From positions 1,240,001 to 1,304,000 of the forward strand of contig NZ_CP107008.1 in assembly GCF_025725685.1 (NCBI RefSeq): DNA of 64,000 nt. The letters are read 5' to 3'. The translations under genes and the position numbers were made by a program. This DNA is from Halomonas sp. M4R1S46 (GTDB lineage: Bacteria > Pseudomonadota > Gammaproteobacteria > Pseudomonadales > Halomonadaceae). Shown piece after piece: positions 34,314 through 43,448 of this stretch (position 1 is its first letter; the number at the start of each line of letters is the position of its first letter). Under the pieces are notes generated by a model. It was not told the DNA's origin and ran no database searches. It saw nothing but the letters and a program-made list of their open reading frames with translations.

Positions 34314-35555
34314 ATGCTGGACCGTCTGCCTTTCCTGATCGGGTTGCGCTACGTGCGCGCCAAGCGTCGCAACCACTTCATCTCCTTCATCTCCCTGACC
34401 TCCATGCTGGGGCTGACCCTGGGCGTGGCCGTGCTGATCCTGGTGCTGTCCGTGATGAACGGCTTCGACCGCGAGCTGCGCACCCGGGTGCTGGGCATGG
34501 TCCCCCACACCCGCATCGAGGTGCCGTCCGGGCTGACCGACTGGCAACCCCTGGCCGAGCGGCTGACGCAGCGCGAGCATGTCATCGGCGCCGCTCCCTA
34601 CATCCAGCAGCAGGGCATGTTCTCGGTGGGCGGTCGCAACCAGGGGGCCCTGGTCAACGGCATCGAGCCCGAGTGGGAGAGCCGGGTGTCGATCGTCGAC
34701 GAGCACATGCGCCGGGGCAGCCTCGAGGACTTGGCGCCGGGCGAGTGGAACATCGTGCTCGGCTCGCTGCTGGCGCGCCAGCTCGGGGTCGGCGTGGGCG
34801 ACCGCGTGACCCTGCTGGTGCCCGAGGCCTCGATCACCCCCGCCGGCGTCTTTCCCCGTCTCAAGCGCTTCACCGTGAGTGGCATCTTCAGCGTCGGTGC
34901 GGACCTGGATGCCAGCCTGGCCTACGCCAACATCGAGGACATGCAGACCCTGGCGCGCATGGGCGACGCCGTGGGTGGCCTGCGCCTGGAGTTGGACGAT
35001 CTCTTCCAGGCCGGTGGCGTGACCCGGGCGATCATCGACGACCTGGGCCCGGGGTACCGGGGCCTGGACTGGACCTACACCCGGGGTAACCTCTTCCAGG
35101 CCATCCAGATGGAGAAGCGCATGATCGCGCTGCTGCTCACCGTGATCATCGCCGTGGCGGCCTTCAACATCGTCTCGACCCTGGTGATGGTGGTCACCGA
35201 CAAGCACGCCGACATCGCCATCCTGCGCACCATCGGTGCCACGCCCCGCTCGATCATGGGGATCTTCATGGTCCAGGGATTGGCCATCGGCGTGATCGGC
35301 ATCCTGATGGGCGTGGGCCTCGGTGTGCTGCTGGCACTGACCGTCGCCGACCTCATCGGCTTCCTCGAGTCGACGCTGGGCATCAGCTTCCTCGATGCCG
35401 GGGTCTACTTCATCAGCGAGCTGCCTTCCCAGCTGCTGTGGTCGGATGTGGGCAACATCATCGCCGCGGCCTTCGTGCTGACCTTCCTGTCGACCCTCTA
35501 TCCGGCCTGGCGTGCGGCCCGGGTCCAGCCTGCCGAGGTGCTGCGCTATGAATGA
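34314..35555 (+). CDS. lolC: Lipoprotein-releasing ABC permease, LolC/LolE family
   Basis: Inner-membrane permease that hands outer-membrane lipoproteins to LolA. Start at 34314 with AAGGAA 8 bases upstream gives 413 residues: one N-terminal helix (SMLGLTLGVAVLILVLSVMN), a periplasmic domain, and three C-terminal helices with the FtsX-type DKHADIAILRTIGATPRSI motif. The periplasmic stretch ITPAGVFPRLKRFTVSG matches the region that forms the LolA-binding Hook in LolC. There is no second permease beside lolD, so this could be the LolF type working as a pair of identical subunits. Confidence 0.93.
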   Translation: MLDRLPFLIGLRYVRAKRRNHFISFISLTSMLGLTLGVAVLILVLSVMNGFDRELRTRVLGMVPHTRIEVPSGLTDWQPLAERLTQREHVIGAAPYIQQQGMFSVGGRNQGALVNGIEPEWESRVSIVDEHMRRGSLEDLAPGEWNIVLGSLLARQLGVGVGDRVTLLVPEASITPAGVFPRLKRFTVSGIFSVGADLDASLAYANIEDMQTLARMGDAVGGLRLELDDLFQAGGVTRAIIDDLGPGYRGLDWTYTRGNLFQAIQMEKRMIALLLTVIIAVAAFNIVSTLVMVVTDKHADIAILRTIGATPRSIMGIFMVQGLAIGVIGILMGVGLGVLLALTVADLIGFLESTLGISFLDAGVYFISELPSQLLWSDVGNIIAAAFVLTFLSTLYPAWRAARVQPAEVLRYE

Positions 35556-36285
35556 TACCGCCATGACCCGGACCCTCGACCGGCAGCCGGTGCAGGGCGA
35601 GGTGATGCTGGAGTGTCGCGGCCTGACCCGCATCTACCGGGAAGGGCCCCAGGATCTCACCGTGCTCGACGAGCTCGAGCTGCAGGTACGGGCCGGCGAG
35701 CGCGTGGCCGTGGTCGGCAGCTCCGGTTCCGGCAAGACCACCCTGCTCAACCTGCTGGGCGGTCTCGACCGGCCCACCCATGGTGAGGTGCGCATCGCCG
35801 ACCAGTCGCTGCTGGCCATGGGCGATGCCGAGCTGGGGCGCTTCCGCAACCGCCATATCGGCTTCGTCTACCAGTTCCACCACCTGCTGGCGGAGTTCAC
35901 TGCCCTGGAGAATGCGGCCCTGCCACTGATCGTGCGCGGGCAGCGCAAGAAGGTCGCCGAGGCCCGGGCCCTGGAACTGCTGGCCCGGGTGGGCATGGAA
36001 GGCCGGGCCGATCACAAGCCCGGCGAGCTCTCCGGCGGCGAGCGCCAGCGGGTGGCCATCGCCCGGGCGCTGGTCACCGACCCCAGCCTGGTGCTGATGG
36101 ACGAGCCCACCGGCAACCTCGACCAGGCCACCGCCGCCAGCATCCTGGCGCTGATGGACGAACTGGCCGACAGCGCCGCCTGTGCCTTCGTCATCGTCAC
36201 CCACGACCCCGCCCTGGCCGCCCACCAGGACCGCGTGATGCGCCTGGACGGCGGTCGCCTCTCCCCCCAGTCCGACCCGGGCTGA
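35548..36285 (+). CDS. lolD: Lipoprotein-releasing ATPase LolD
   Basis: Cytoplasmic ABC ATPase that powers LolC. Walker A VGSSGSGKTTLLNLLGG near residue 57, Q-loop YQFHHLLAEFTALENAALP, signature LSGGERQRVAIARALV, Walker B LVLMDEPTGNLD and the H-loop VTHD are complete. Start at 35548 overlaps lolC by 8 bases; ATG 35563 is an alternative. Length is 245 residues. It is followed by a hairpin and the convergent DUF2062 gene, so no lolE follows in this operon. Confidence 0.95.
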   Translation: MNDTAMTRTLDRQPVQGEVMLECRGLTRIYREGPQDLTVLDELELQVRAGERVAVVGSSGSGKTTLLNLLGGLDRPTHGEVRIADQSLLAMGDAELGRFRNRHIGFVYQFHHLLAEFTALENAALPLIVRGQRKKVAEARALELLARVGMEGRADHKPGELSGGERQRVAIARALVTDPSLVLMDEPTGNLDQATAASILALMDELADSAACAFVIVTHDPALAAHQDRVMRLDGGRLSPQSDPG

Positions 36286-36290
36286 TCCAG

Positions 36291-36317
36291 GCCGGGCCCG
36301 CTGTCGGCGGGCCCGGC
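36291..36317. terminator. GC-rich hairpin between lolD and the DUF2062 gene
   Basis: An 11-bp perfect stem (36291-36301 with 36307-36317) with a 5-base loop lies between two convergent stop codons. No T-run follows, so termination efficiency is uncertain. Confidence 0.6.
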
Positions 36318-36319
36318 GC

Positions 36320-36859
36320 TCAGGCGCGTTCGTCGGCCTGGCAGCGACGGCGGCGCATGGCGCGGCGCTTCCAGCTGCGCGCCACCTGCCAGCGCCAGAT
36401 CAGCCGGATCACCAGGCTTCCCGTCAGCCCCGCCAGCACCGCGGCCATCAGCGATCCCAGCGCCAGGGCCGGGAGGATGTCGAGCATCTGATCGGCGATC
36501 CAGTGGGTGGACAGGCGGTCGGGGACCTCGCGGACGGGGAGGTCCAGCACCCAGGCGCCGAGGCGGTAATTGCCGTAGAAGATCAGTGGCATGGTCAGGG
36601 GGTTGGTGATCCACACCAGGCCCACCGACAGCGGCAGGTTGCAGCGCAGGCCCCAGGCGCCCAGGGCGGCCACCGCCATCTGGAAGGGGATCGGCAGCAG
36701 GGCGCTGAACAGGCCCACGAAGAAGGCATTGGCCACGCTGCGCCGGGACAGCATCCATAGCGACGGGTTGCCGATCAGGTGCCGCAGGAAGCGCAGGGAG
36801 CGCTGGCGCCTGAGGGTCTCGGGGTGGGGCAGGTAGCGCTGCAGGACTCGGCGCGGCAT
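36320..36859 (-). CDS. DUF2062 membrane protein
   Basis: Protein of 179 residues of the DUF2062 family, whose function is unknown. It has a basic N-terminus (MPRRVLQRYLPHPETLRRQRS), then three hydrophobic segments: AFFVGLFSALLPIPFQMAVA, LPLSVGLVWITNPLTMPLIF and, towards the C-terminus, ALALGSLMAAVLAGLTGSLV. The conserved family motif around WITNPLTMP is clear. It is convergent with lolD and divergent from comEC, as in pseudomonads from memory. Confidence 0.88.
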   Translation of the reverse strand: MPRRVLQRYLPHPETLRRQRSLRFLRHLIGNPSLWMLSRRSVANAFFVGLFSALLPIPFQMAVAALGAWGLRCNLPLSVGLVWITNPLTMPLIFYGNYRLGAWVLDLPVREVPDRLSTHWIADQMLDILPALALGSLMAAVLAGLTGSLVIRLIWRWQVARSWKRRAMRRRRCQADERA

Positions 36860-36945
36860 GGGGTCGGGCTCGCGACTTCGATACCCGGGCTATTATCCAT
36901 ACAAGCCGACTGCCTCGCCATGCCGTGCGTCAACGAGGACGTGCC

Positions 36946-39297
36946 ATGGTGCCGATCAGGGACGATGTGATGCGCTGCGGACTGGCCATGCCCCTGGCCT
37001 TCGCCGCCCTGGGGGGCGGCCTCACGGGCCACCTTGCCTCGACGGCGCTGCTCCAGGCGCTGGGCCTGGCGTTGCTGGGCCTGGCGGCCGGCCGGCGCGT
37101 CCGGGAGGCGCTGCTGGTGCTGGTCATGCTGGCGGTGGCCGCCCAGCTCCTGGTGGTGCGTGGCGGTGAGTTGGCCCCGGGGCTGAGCCGTCAGGACCTG
37201 CGGCTCGAGGGGCGGCTGCTGGCCGCCTCCCGGGAGGGCCGCCAGTGGCGCCTGGACATGGCGGTCAGCGACTGCCGTCCCCTGGCGACCGGCTTGCCGG
37301 CCTGCAGCGGACTGTCGCGGGTCCGGCTCAGCGCCTTCGCGGGGACCCTGCCACCGGGCAGTGCATTCCGGGCGGGCGCAACCTGGCGGCTGGTCGTGCG
37401 CCTGCGACCGCCGAGCGGCTTCGCCAACCCGGGCGCCTTCGACTACCGGGCCTGGCTGTGGCGGGAAGGCATCCAGGCCACCGGCTATGTGCGCCAGGCC
37501 CCGCCGCCCCGACGACTCGTACCGGCGTCCCCCTCCTGGCGGCAGCGGGCCCTGGCATGGCTCGACGACCGCGACCTGCCACCGCGCCCGGCCCGCTGGC
37601 TGGCGGCCCTGACGCTGGGCGCCAGCCAGCGCCTGGAGGCGGCGGACTGGGACCTGCTCAATGCCAGCGGCACCACCCACCTGATGGTGATCTCGGGGCT
37701 CCACGTGGGACTCGTGGCCGGCTTCACGCTGTGGCTGGGCCGCGCCCTGGCCTGGTGCCTGGCACCGGCGGGCTGGCGCATGGCCGTATGGCCCTGGTGG
37801 CTCGCCGCGGCCATGGCGGTGGGCTACGCCGGGCTCGCCGGTCTCGAGCCCCCCGCGCTGCGGGCCATGATCATGACCCTGCTGGGGCTCTGGGTGGCCA
37901 GCGGTCGCCATGCGCCGGGACCCTGGCAGGCCTGGTGGCTGGCGCTCGGCCTGGTGGTGGTGGTCGATCCGCTGTCGATCTGGCGGCCCGGGCTCTGGCT
38001 GTCGTTCGTCGCGGTGGCACTGCTGATCCTGGTCTGGCAGGGGCGAGCGCGTCCCCGCGGCTGGCGGGGCTGGCTGTGGGCGCTGGGACGCACCCAGCTG
38101 CTGCTGGCGCCGCTGATGGCGGCGGCGGTGCTGCTGGCCTTCGGTCGTCTCGCCCCGGCCGGCCCCCTGGTCAACCTGTTCGCCGTGCCGCTGGTCGGCA
38201 GCCTGATGGTGCCGCTGGGGCTCGCCGGCTGGCTGCTGGCCTGGGTGCCGCTTCTGGGCGACGCCTGCTGGTGGCTGTTCGCGAGGCTGGCGGCGGGCCT
38301 GGCCATGGCCCTGTCATGGGCCGTCGAGCTCCTGCCCCTGTGGCATCCGCCGGCCGCCTGGATCCTGCCCCTGGCCCTCGGCCTGGGGCTGCTCAGCCTG
38401 TTGTGGGCCCTGCCCGGGCTGGACCGGCGCCTGCGCCTGGTCGGCAGCGGCCTGCTGGCGACCCTGCCGCTGTGGCTGGCGACGCCGCTTCCGGCGCCCG
38501 GCACGCTGTGGGTGCGCATCCACGATGTCGGCCAGGGGCAGTTGGTGAGCCTGCGCACCGCCGGCTATCGCGCGCTGGTCGACACCGGGCCGCGCTTCGG
38601 CTCCGGCTTCATGCCGCTGTCCTCGCTGTGGCCGCCGGGCCAGCACTTCGACGACGTCATCATCGGCCATGCCGACCGGGATCATGCCGGCGGCCTCCCC
38701 GGCCTGGTCGCCGACCACCGGGTCGACCGCTACCTGGCGCCGGTCGGGGATTCCCATCCGGTCGCCACGGCCCCTTGCTCCGCGGGGCGCCGCTGGCGAC
38801 GCGACGGCGTGGAGTTCCGGGTGCTCTGGCCCCCCGAGGCGGTCGCGGGCCTGTCGGACAATGACCGGTCCTGCGTGCTGCTGGTCACGGCCGGCCCCCA
38901 CCGCCTGCTGATCACCGGCGATGCCGGGCGACGGGTGGAGCGCAGCCTGCTGCCCGCCCTGGACGGCCCCGTGACGGTGCTGGTGGCCGGCCACCATGGC
39001 AGCCGCACCAGCTCCGGGGCCGGCTTCGTGCGCCGGGTGTCGCCGCGCCAGGTGATCTTCAGTGCCGCCCGGGACAACCCCTTCGGCCACCCCGACCCGG
39101 TGGTGGTCCGCCGTTTCCGGGGAGCGGGCAGCTGCCTGTGGAACACGGCCCGGGACGGAGCGGTGACCCTGCGCCTGGGTCGCCGGGAGGGCCTGGTGGT
39201 GGAGGCCGAAAGGCCGCCCGCCGGGCGCCGCGGCGGTGTCGGAGGCGGCTGCCTTGCGGTAGAATCGCCCCCATCGATGCCGGATATTCACCGGTGA
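36946..39297 (+). CDS. comEC: DNA uptake channel ComEC/Rec2
   Basis: Inner-membrane protein that brings single-stranded DNA into the cytoplasm during natural transformation. Residues about 1-230 include N-terminal helices and an OB-like domain; the competence domain follows (HLMVISGLHVGLVAGFTLWLGR and about eight helices). The C-terminal metallo-beta-lactamase domain has HDVGQGQLVSLRT, the metal motif IIGHADRDHAGGLPGL and VLVAGHHGSRTSSG. Start at 36946 has GAGGA 7 bases upstream; the upstream GTG at 36925 is less likely. Length is 783 residues. Confidence 0.94.
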   Translation: MVPIRDDVMRCGLAMPLAFAALGGGLTGHLASTALLQALGLALLGLAAGRRVREALLVLVMLAVAAQLLVVRGGELAPGLSRQDLRLEGRLLAASREGRQWRLDMAVSDCRPLATGLPACSGLSRVRLSAFAGTLPPGSAFRAGATWRLVVRLRPPSGFANPGAFDYRAWLWREGIQATGYVRQAPPPRRLVPASPSWRQRALAWLDDRDLPPRPARWLAALTLGASQRLEAADWDLLNASGTTHLMVISGLHVGLVAGFTLWLGRALAWCLAPAGWRMAVWPWWLAAAMAVGYAGLAGLEPPALRAMIMTLLGLWVASGRHAPGPWQAWWLALGLVVVVDPLSIWRPGLWLSFVAVALLILVWQGRARPRGWRGWLWALGRTQLLLAPLMAAAVLLAFGRLAPAGPLVNLFAVPLVGSLMVPLGLAGWLLAWVPLLGDACWWLFARLAAGLAMALSWAVELLPLWHPPAAWILPLALGLGLLSLLWALPGLDRRLRLVGSGLLATLPLWLATPLPAPGTLWVRIHDVGQGQLVSLRTAGYRALVDTGPRFGSGFMPLSSLWPPGQHFDDVIIGHADRDHAGGLPGLVADHRVDRYLAPVGDSHPVATAPCSAGRRWRRDGVEFRVLWPPEAVAGLSDNDRSCVLLVTAGPHRLLITGDAGRRVERSLLPALDGPVTVLVAGHHGSRTSSGAGFVRRVSPRQVIFSAARDNPFGHPDPVVVRRFRGAGSCLWNTARDGAVTLRLGRREGLVVEAERPPAGRRGGVGGGCLAVESPPSMPDIHR

Positions 39298-39321
39298 GGG
39301 CTCGAGGGAGGTGACCGCCAT

Positions 39322-40017
39322 ATGAACATGATGGAGGCCCTGATCGCCGGGGGCTGGCTGATGGTGCCGTTGCTGGGGTGTTCGGTCGTGGCGGTGGTGA
39401 TCGTCATCGAGCGCCTGTGGACCCTGAGGGCGTCGCGGATCGCCCCGCAGGGGCTCGGCCAGGAAGTCTGCGCGTTGGTGGACCGGGGCCAGGTCAACCT
39501 CTACTGGCTGGAGAGCCATTCGCCCCTGGGTGGGGTGCTGGCGGCCGGCCTGCGCAATGCCCGCCTGGGCCACGAGCAGGTGAGGGCGCGCTTCCAGGAG
39601 GCGGCCACCGCGGTGGTGCACGACATGGAGCGCTTCCTGAGCCCGCTCGGCACCATCGCCTCGATCACTCCGCTGATCGGCCTGCTGGGCACGGTGGTGG
39701 GCATGATCGAGGTGTTCGCGGTGATCGTCGCCAGCGACGGCGTCGAGCGCACCGCCGACCTGGCCGGCGGTATCTCCCGGGCCCTGGTGACCACCGCCGC
39801 CGGCCTGACCGTGGCGATTCCCGCCCTGATGTTCCATCGCTACTTCCAGCGCCGCGTGGAGGACATCACCGTGCGCCTCGAGGAGCAGGCCGGGCAGGTG
39901 GTGGAGTTCCTGGCGCATTACCCGGGGGACCTGACCCTGGCGGAGCGCCATGAGCCCCAGGAGGACGAGCGCCAGGAAGCCGACGGGCGCCGTGCGCCGC
40001 GGGTGAAGCCCTCATGA
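39322..40017 (+). CDS. exbB: MotA/TolQ/ExbB proton channel family protein
   Basis: Inner-membrane protein that uses the proton gradient with an ExbD partner, encoded next. It has 231 residues with three transmembrane helices: GGWLMVPLLGCSVVAVVIVI at the N-terminus, SITPLIGLLGTVVGMIEVFAVI and ALVTTAAGLTVAIPALMFHRYF. The last two contain the Gly/Thr residues that line the channel in ExbB/TolQ. Its closeness to msbA and lpxK differs from the Ton system, so the powered partner is unknown. Overlaps exbD by four bases. Confidence 0.93.
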   Translation: MNMMEALIAGGWLMVPLLGCSVVAVVIVIERLWTLRASRIAPQGLGQEVCALVDRGQVNLYWLESHSPLGGVLAAGLRNARLGHEQVRARFQEAATAVVHDMERFLSPLGTIASITPLIGLLGTVVGMIEVFAVIVASDGVERTADLAGGISRALVTTAAGLTVAIPALMFHRYFQRRVEDITVRLEEQAGQVVEFLAHYPGDLTLAERHEPQEDERQEADGRRAPRVKPS

Positions 40018-40436
40018 GGGTGCCCCGCACGCGACGCGAGCCGGTGGAGGTGAACCTCACCCCGCTGATCGACGTGGTCTTCCTGCTGCTGATCTTCTTC
40101 ATGGTCTCGACCACCTTCGAGACCCGCCAGGCGCTGGAGCTCGAGCTGCCCGAGAGCGCGACCGGGGTGGCCGCGGAGGTCTCGCCGGTCACCGTGGTGG
40201 TCACCGCCCGCGGCGACTACCGGCTGGGCGAGCGTGACCTGGCGCCTGGCGAGCTGGCCTCGGCGCTGGGCGCCGAGGCCGAACGCGCCCGGGAGCAGGG
40301 CCTGGTGGTGGAAGCCGATGGCCGTGCCGCCCATGCCGCGGTGGTGCGCGTCCTCGACCGGGCCGGTGCCCTGGGCATCCGGCAGGTCCGCATCGCCACC
40401 GCCGAGGCGACACCCACTGAAGCGGAGACACCGTGA
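40014..40436 (+). CDS. exbD: ExbD/TolR family protein
   Basis: Bitopic inner-membrane partner of the preceding ExbB-like protein. The transmembrane helix carries the conserved proton-binding aspartate (VNLTPLIDVVFLLLIFFMVS, Asp about residue 24). The periplasmic domain (about 45-140) includes ELDLAPGELASALG-like sequence and ends EAETP. The stop overlaps the GTG start of msbA. Together exbB-exbD-msbA-lpxK-kdsB suggests a link with envelope lipid transport, which is inference. Confidence 0.93.
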   Translation: MRVPRTRREPVEVNLTPLIDVVFLLLIFFMVSTTFETRQALELELPESATGVAAEVSPVTVVVTARGDYRLGERDLAPGELASALGAEAERAREQGLVVEADGRAAHAAVVRVLDRAGALGIRQVRIATAEATPTEAETP

Positions 40437-42178
40437 TCGAACACTCCGGCTGGACCCTCTACAAGCGTCTGATGGGCTATGTCAGGCCCCACTGGAAGGC
40501 GTTCGCCCTGGCCATCCTCGGCTACGTCATCTACGCCGCCTCGAGCACGGCCCTGGCCGAGATGATGAAGCGCCTGATCGACGGCATCCAGAACCCCGAC
40601 GCGAGCTTCCGGATGATGCTGCCGCTGTTCGTGGTGGGCATGTTCGCCGCCCGGGGCCTCGGCACCTTCCTCGGCACCTACTTCATGAGCAACGTGGCCC
40701 GCAACCTGGTCCACGCCCTGCGCTGCGACGTCTTCAACCACATGCTGCACCTGCCGGGGCGCTTCTTCGACGCGCACTCCTCGGGCCATTTGATCTCCCG
40801 GGTCACCTACCACGTGGAGCAGGTCACCGGCGCCGCCACCAAGGCCATCACCATTCTCCTGCGGGAGGGGCTCTTCGTGGTCGGCCTGGTCGCCTACCTG
40901 CTGTGGACCAATTGGATGCTGACCCTGCTGTTCCTGACCGTGACCCCGCTGATCGGCGGCGTGGTCAGCTACGCCAGCAAGCGCTTCCGGCGCATCTCGC
41001 GGCGCATCCAGCGCTCCATGGGCGAGGTCACCCATGTGGCCTCCGAAGCGCTGTCCGGCTATCGGGTGGTGCGTACCCACGGCGCCGAGGCCTTCGAGAA
41101 GGCCCGCTTCGCCCGGGCCAGCGAGATCAACCGGCGCCAGAGCATGAAGGAGGCCCTGACCAAGGCCACCAGCACGCCGGTGATCCAGCTGCTGGTGGCG
41201 TTGTCGCTGGCGGTCCTGGTGTGGCTGGCCATGTCGCCGGCGCTGATGGCGGACATGACCCCCGGGGAGTTCGTCGCCTTCATCACCGCCGCAGCGCTGA
41301 TGGCCAAGCCGGTCCGCCAGCTCACCGAGATCAACGCCACCATCCAGAAGGGCATCGCCGCCGCCGGCGAGCTGTTCGGGCTGCTGGAGCAGCCGCCCGA
41401 GGAGGATCGGGGCACCGTGGAGCCGGGGCGTCTCGAGGGCCGGGTGCGCTTCGAGGGCGTGCGCTTCGCCTACGGCGAGGACCAGCCGGAGGTGCTCAAG
41501 GGCATCGACCTGGAGGTGGCGCCCGGCGAGATGGTCGCCATCGTCGGTCGCTCGGGCAGCGGCAAGTCGACCCTGATGGGCCTGCTGCCGCGGTTCTATC
41601 GGCCGACCGCCGGCCGGATCCTGGTCGATGGCGTGCCCCTCGAGGACTATCGCCTGCATCCGCTGCGCCGGCGGATCGCCCTGGTGTCCCAGCAGGTGAC
41701 CCTGTTCAACGCCAGCATCGCCGCCAACATCGCCTACGGGGTGGATGACGCCTCGCCGGAAGCCATCGAGGCCGCGGCGCGGGCCGCCCACGCCCACGAG
41801 TTCATCGAACGGCTGTCCGGGGGCTACGACACCGTGGTGGGGGAGAACGGCGTGATGCTCTCCGGCGGCCAGCGCCAGCGACTGGCCATCGCCCGGGCGA
41901 TCTTCAAGGATGCGCCCCTGCTGGTCCTCGACGAGGCCACCTCGGCCCTGGACACCGAGTCCGAGCGGCATATCCAGGCGGCCCTGGAGGAAGTCTGCCG
42001 GGACCGCACCACCTTCGTCATCGCGCACCGGCTCTCCACCATCGAGCGGGCCGACCGCATCCTGGTGATGGAGCAGGGCGAGATCGTCGAGCAGGGCCCC
42101 CATGCCGAGCTGCTGGCCCGTGACGGCGCCTATGCGGCCCTGCATCGCCTGCAGTTCCAGGATCCCCAGCCGGCATGA
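40433..42178 (+). CDS. msbA: Lipid A export ATP-binding/permease MsbA
   Basis: Half-transporter that flips lipid A-core from the inner to the outer leaflet of the inner membrane. GTG start overlaps exbD. The N-terminal membrane domain has six helices (residues about 20-310) and the ABC domain starts near 345: Walker A VAIVGRSGSGKSTLMGLLPR, signature LSGGQRQRLAIARAI, Walker B LLVLDEATSALD and H-loop VIAHRLSTIERAD. Length of 581 residues and adjacency to lpxK are exactly as in E. coli. Confidence 0.96.
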   Translation: MIEHSGWTLYKRLMGYVRPHWKAFALAILGYVIYAASSTALAEMMKRLIDGIQNPDASFRMMLPLFVVGMFAARGLGTFLGTYFMSNVARNLVHALRCDVFNHMLHLPGRFFDAHSSGHLISRVTYHVEQVTGAATKAITILLREGLFVVGLVAYLLWTNWMLTLLFLTVTPLIGGVVSYASKRFRRISRRIQRSMGEVTHVASEALSGYRVVRTHGAEAFEKARFARASEINRRQSMKEALTKATSTPVIQLLVALSLAVLVWLAMSPALMADMTPGEFVAFITAAALMAKPVRQLTEINATIQKGIAAAGELFGLLEQPPEEDRGTVEPGRLEGRVRFEGVRFAYGEDQPEVLKGIDLEVAPGEMVAIVGRSGSGKSTLMGLLPRFYRPTAGRILVDGVPLEDYRLHPLRRRIALVSQQVTLFNASIAANIAYGVDDASPEAIEAAARAAHAHEFIERLSGGYDTVVGENGVMLSGGQRQRLAIARAIFKDAPLLVLDEATSALDTESERHIQAALEEVCRDRTTFVIAHRLSTIERADRILVMEQGEIVEQGPHAELLARDGAYAALHRLQFQDPQPA

Positions 42179-43173
42179 GCGCGGGGTTCGGCGGGCGCTG
42201 GCTCCAGGCGGCCTATGCCGGCTCGCCCTGGCTTCGGGCCCTGCGACCGCTGGAGGCGCTCTATCGCCTGGTCGTCGAGCGTCGGGCCCGGGCCTATGCC
42301 GAGGGGCGGCGGGACGTCTGGCGGGCCCCGGTGCCGGTAGTGGTGGTCGGCAACATCACCCTCGGCGGCACCGGCAAGTCGCCGCTGGTGGCCTGGCTGG
42401 CCCGTCACCTGCAGGAGCGGGGCTGGTCGCCCGGCATCCTGTCGCGCGGCTATGGCGGTCACTCGGCGCACTATCCACTGTGCCTGGCCGACGAGACCCC
42501 GGCCGCGGCCTGTGGCGACGAGCCGCGCATGCTGGCCGACCAGACCGGCGTGCCGGTGGTGGTGGATCCGGATCGCCCCCGGGGGGCGCGGCGACTGCTG
42601 GAGGAGGGCTGCGATATCCTGCTCAGCGACGATGGCCTGCAGCATCTCGGGCTGGGGCGCGACCTGGAGATCCTGGTGGTGGACGGCCATTGGGGGCTCG
42701 GCAACGGGCGCTGCCTGCCGGCCGGGCCGCTCCGCGAGCCGGCGGGGCGACTCGCCTCGGTGGATGCGGTGGTGGTCAACGGCGAGCCACGCCGCGCCCT
42801 GTCCATCGAGCACCATGGCATGCGCCTGGCGCCGACCGCCTGGCGGCCGCTGGCCGGCGGCGAGCGGCGACCGGTCGCGCCGCCGCCCTTCGCCGGCGAG
42901 GTGCATGCCGTGGCGGGCATCGGCCGACCGGCGCGCTTCTTCGCCACCCTGCGCGGGCTGGGACTCGCGGTGCGTCCCCATCCCTTCGGCGACCACCACC
43001 GCTTCACGGCCGCGGACCTGGCGTTCGGCGATGACCTGCCGGTGGTGATGACCGCCAAGGATGCGGTCAAGTGCCGCGACCTGGCCGGTCCCGACACCTG
43101 GGTCCTCGAGGTCGAGGCGGCCCCCGAGCCGGGCTTCGTCGACTGGCTCGACACGCGCCTGGCGGCGCTATGA
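42175..43173 (+). CDS. lpxK: Tetraacyldisaccharide 4'-kinase LpxK
   Basis: Membrane-associated kinase that phosphorylates the 4' position of the lipid A disaccharide. Walker A-like loop VVVGNITLGGTGKSPLVAWL near residue 56, then SRGYGG, DEPRMLADQTGVPVVVD and the conserved LLSDDGLQHLGLGRDLEI. Length is 332 residues. Start overlaps msbA by four bases. The C-terminal VVMTAKDAVKC is a family block. Confidence 0.96.
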   Translation: MSAGFGGRWLQAAYAGSPWLRALRPLEALYRLVVERRARAYAEGRRDVWRAPVPVVVVGNITLGGTGKSPLVAWLARHLQERGWSPGILSRGYGGHSAHYPLCLADETPAAACGDEPRMLADQTGVPVVVDPDRPRGARRLLEEGCDILLSDDGLQHLGLGRDLEILVVDGHWGLGNGRCLPAGPLREPAGRLASVDAVVVNGEPRRALSIEHHGMRLAPTAWRPLAGGERRPVAPPPFAGEVHAVAGIGRPARFFATLRGLGLAVRPHPFGDHHRFTAADLAFGDDLPVVMTAKDAVKCRDLAGPDTWVLEVEAAPEPGFVDWLDTRLAAL

Positions 43174-43229
43174 ACATCCGGGCGCCCGCCGTACCGGCGG
43201 CGCCGACTCTGATCACGGAGGCGTGACAC

Positions 43230-43439
43230 ATGGACAAGGAACTGCTGGCGATGCTGGTCTGCCCGCTGTGCAAGGGCAAGTTGAAGTACGACCGCGAGGC
43301 CCAGGAGCTGATCTGTCGCTTCGACGGCCTGGCCTACCCGGTGCGCGACGGCATCCCGGTGATGCTGCCGGAAGAGGCCCGGGCGCTGGACGTGGACGAG
43401 AAACTGCCGCCGTCGGCCGGTCGCGACGGCGAGGCCTGA
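43230..43439 (+). CDS. Trm112/YcaR-family small protein
   Basis: A 69-residue protein of the Trm112 family, with a CPLC motif (MLVCPLCKGKLKYD) and a second cysteine at LICRFDGLAYPVRDGIPVML. In E. coli the homologue YcaR lies between lpxK and kdsB, the same place as here; its role is not settled. Bacterial Trm112-like proteins may bind methyltransferases. SD CGGAGG precedes the start. Confidence 0.9.
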   Translation: MDKELLAMLVCPLCKGKLKYDREAQELICRFDGLAYPVRDGIPVMLPEEARALDVDEKLPPSAGRDGEA

Positions 43440-43448
43440 GGAGGACCC

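Noticed and set aside
36779..36970. Short plus-strand ORF before comEC
   Set aside because: It lies mostly antisense to the DUF2062 gene and has no SD or family resemblance.
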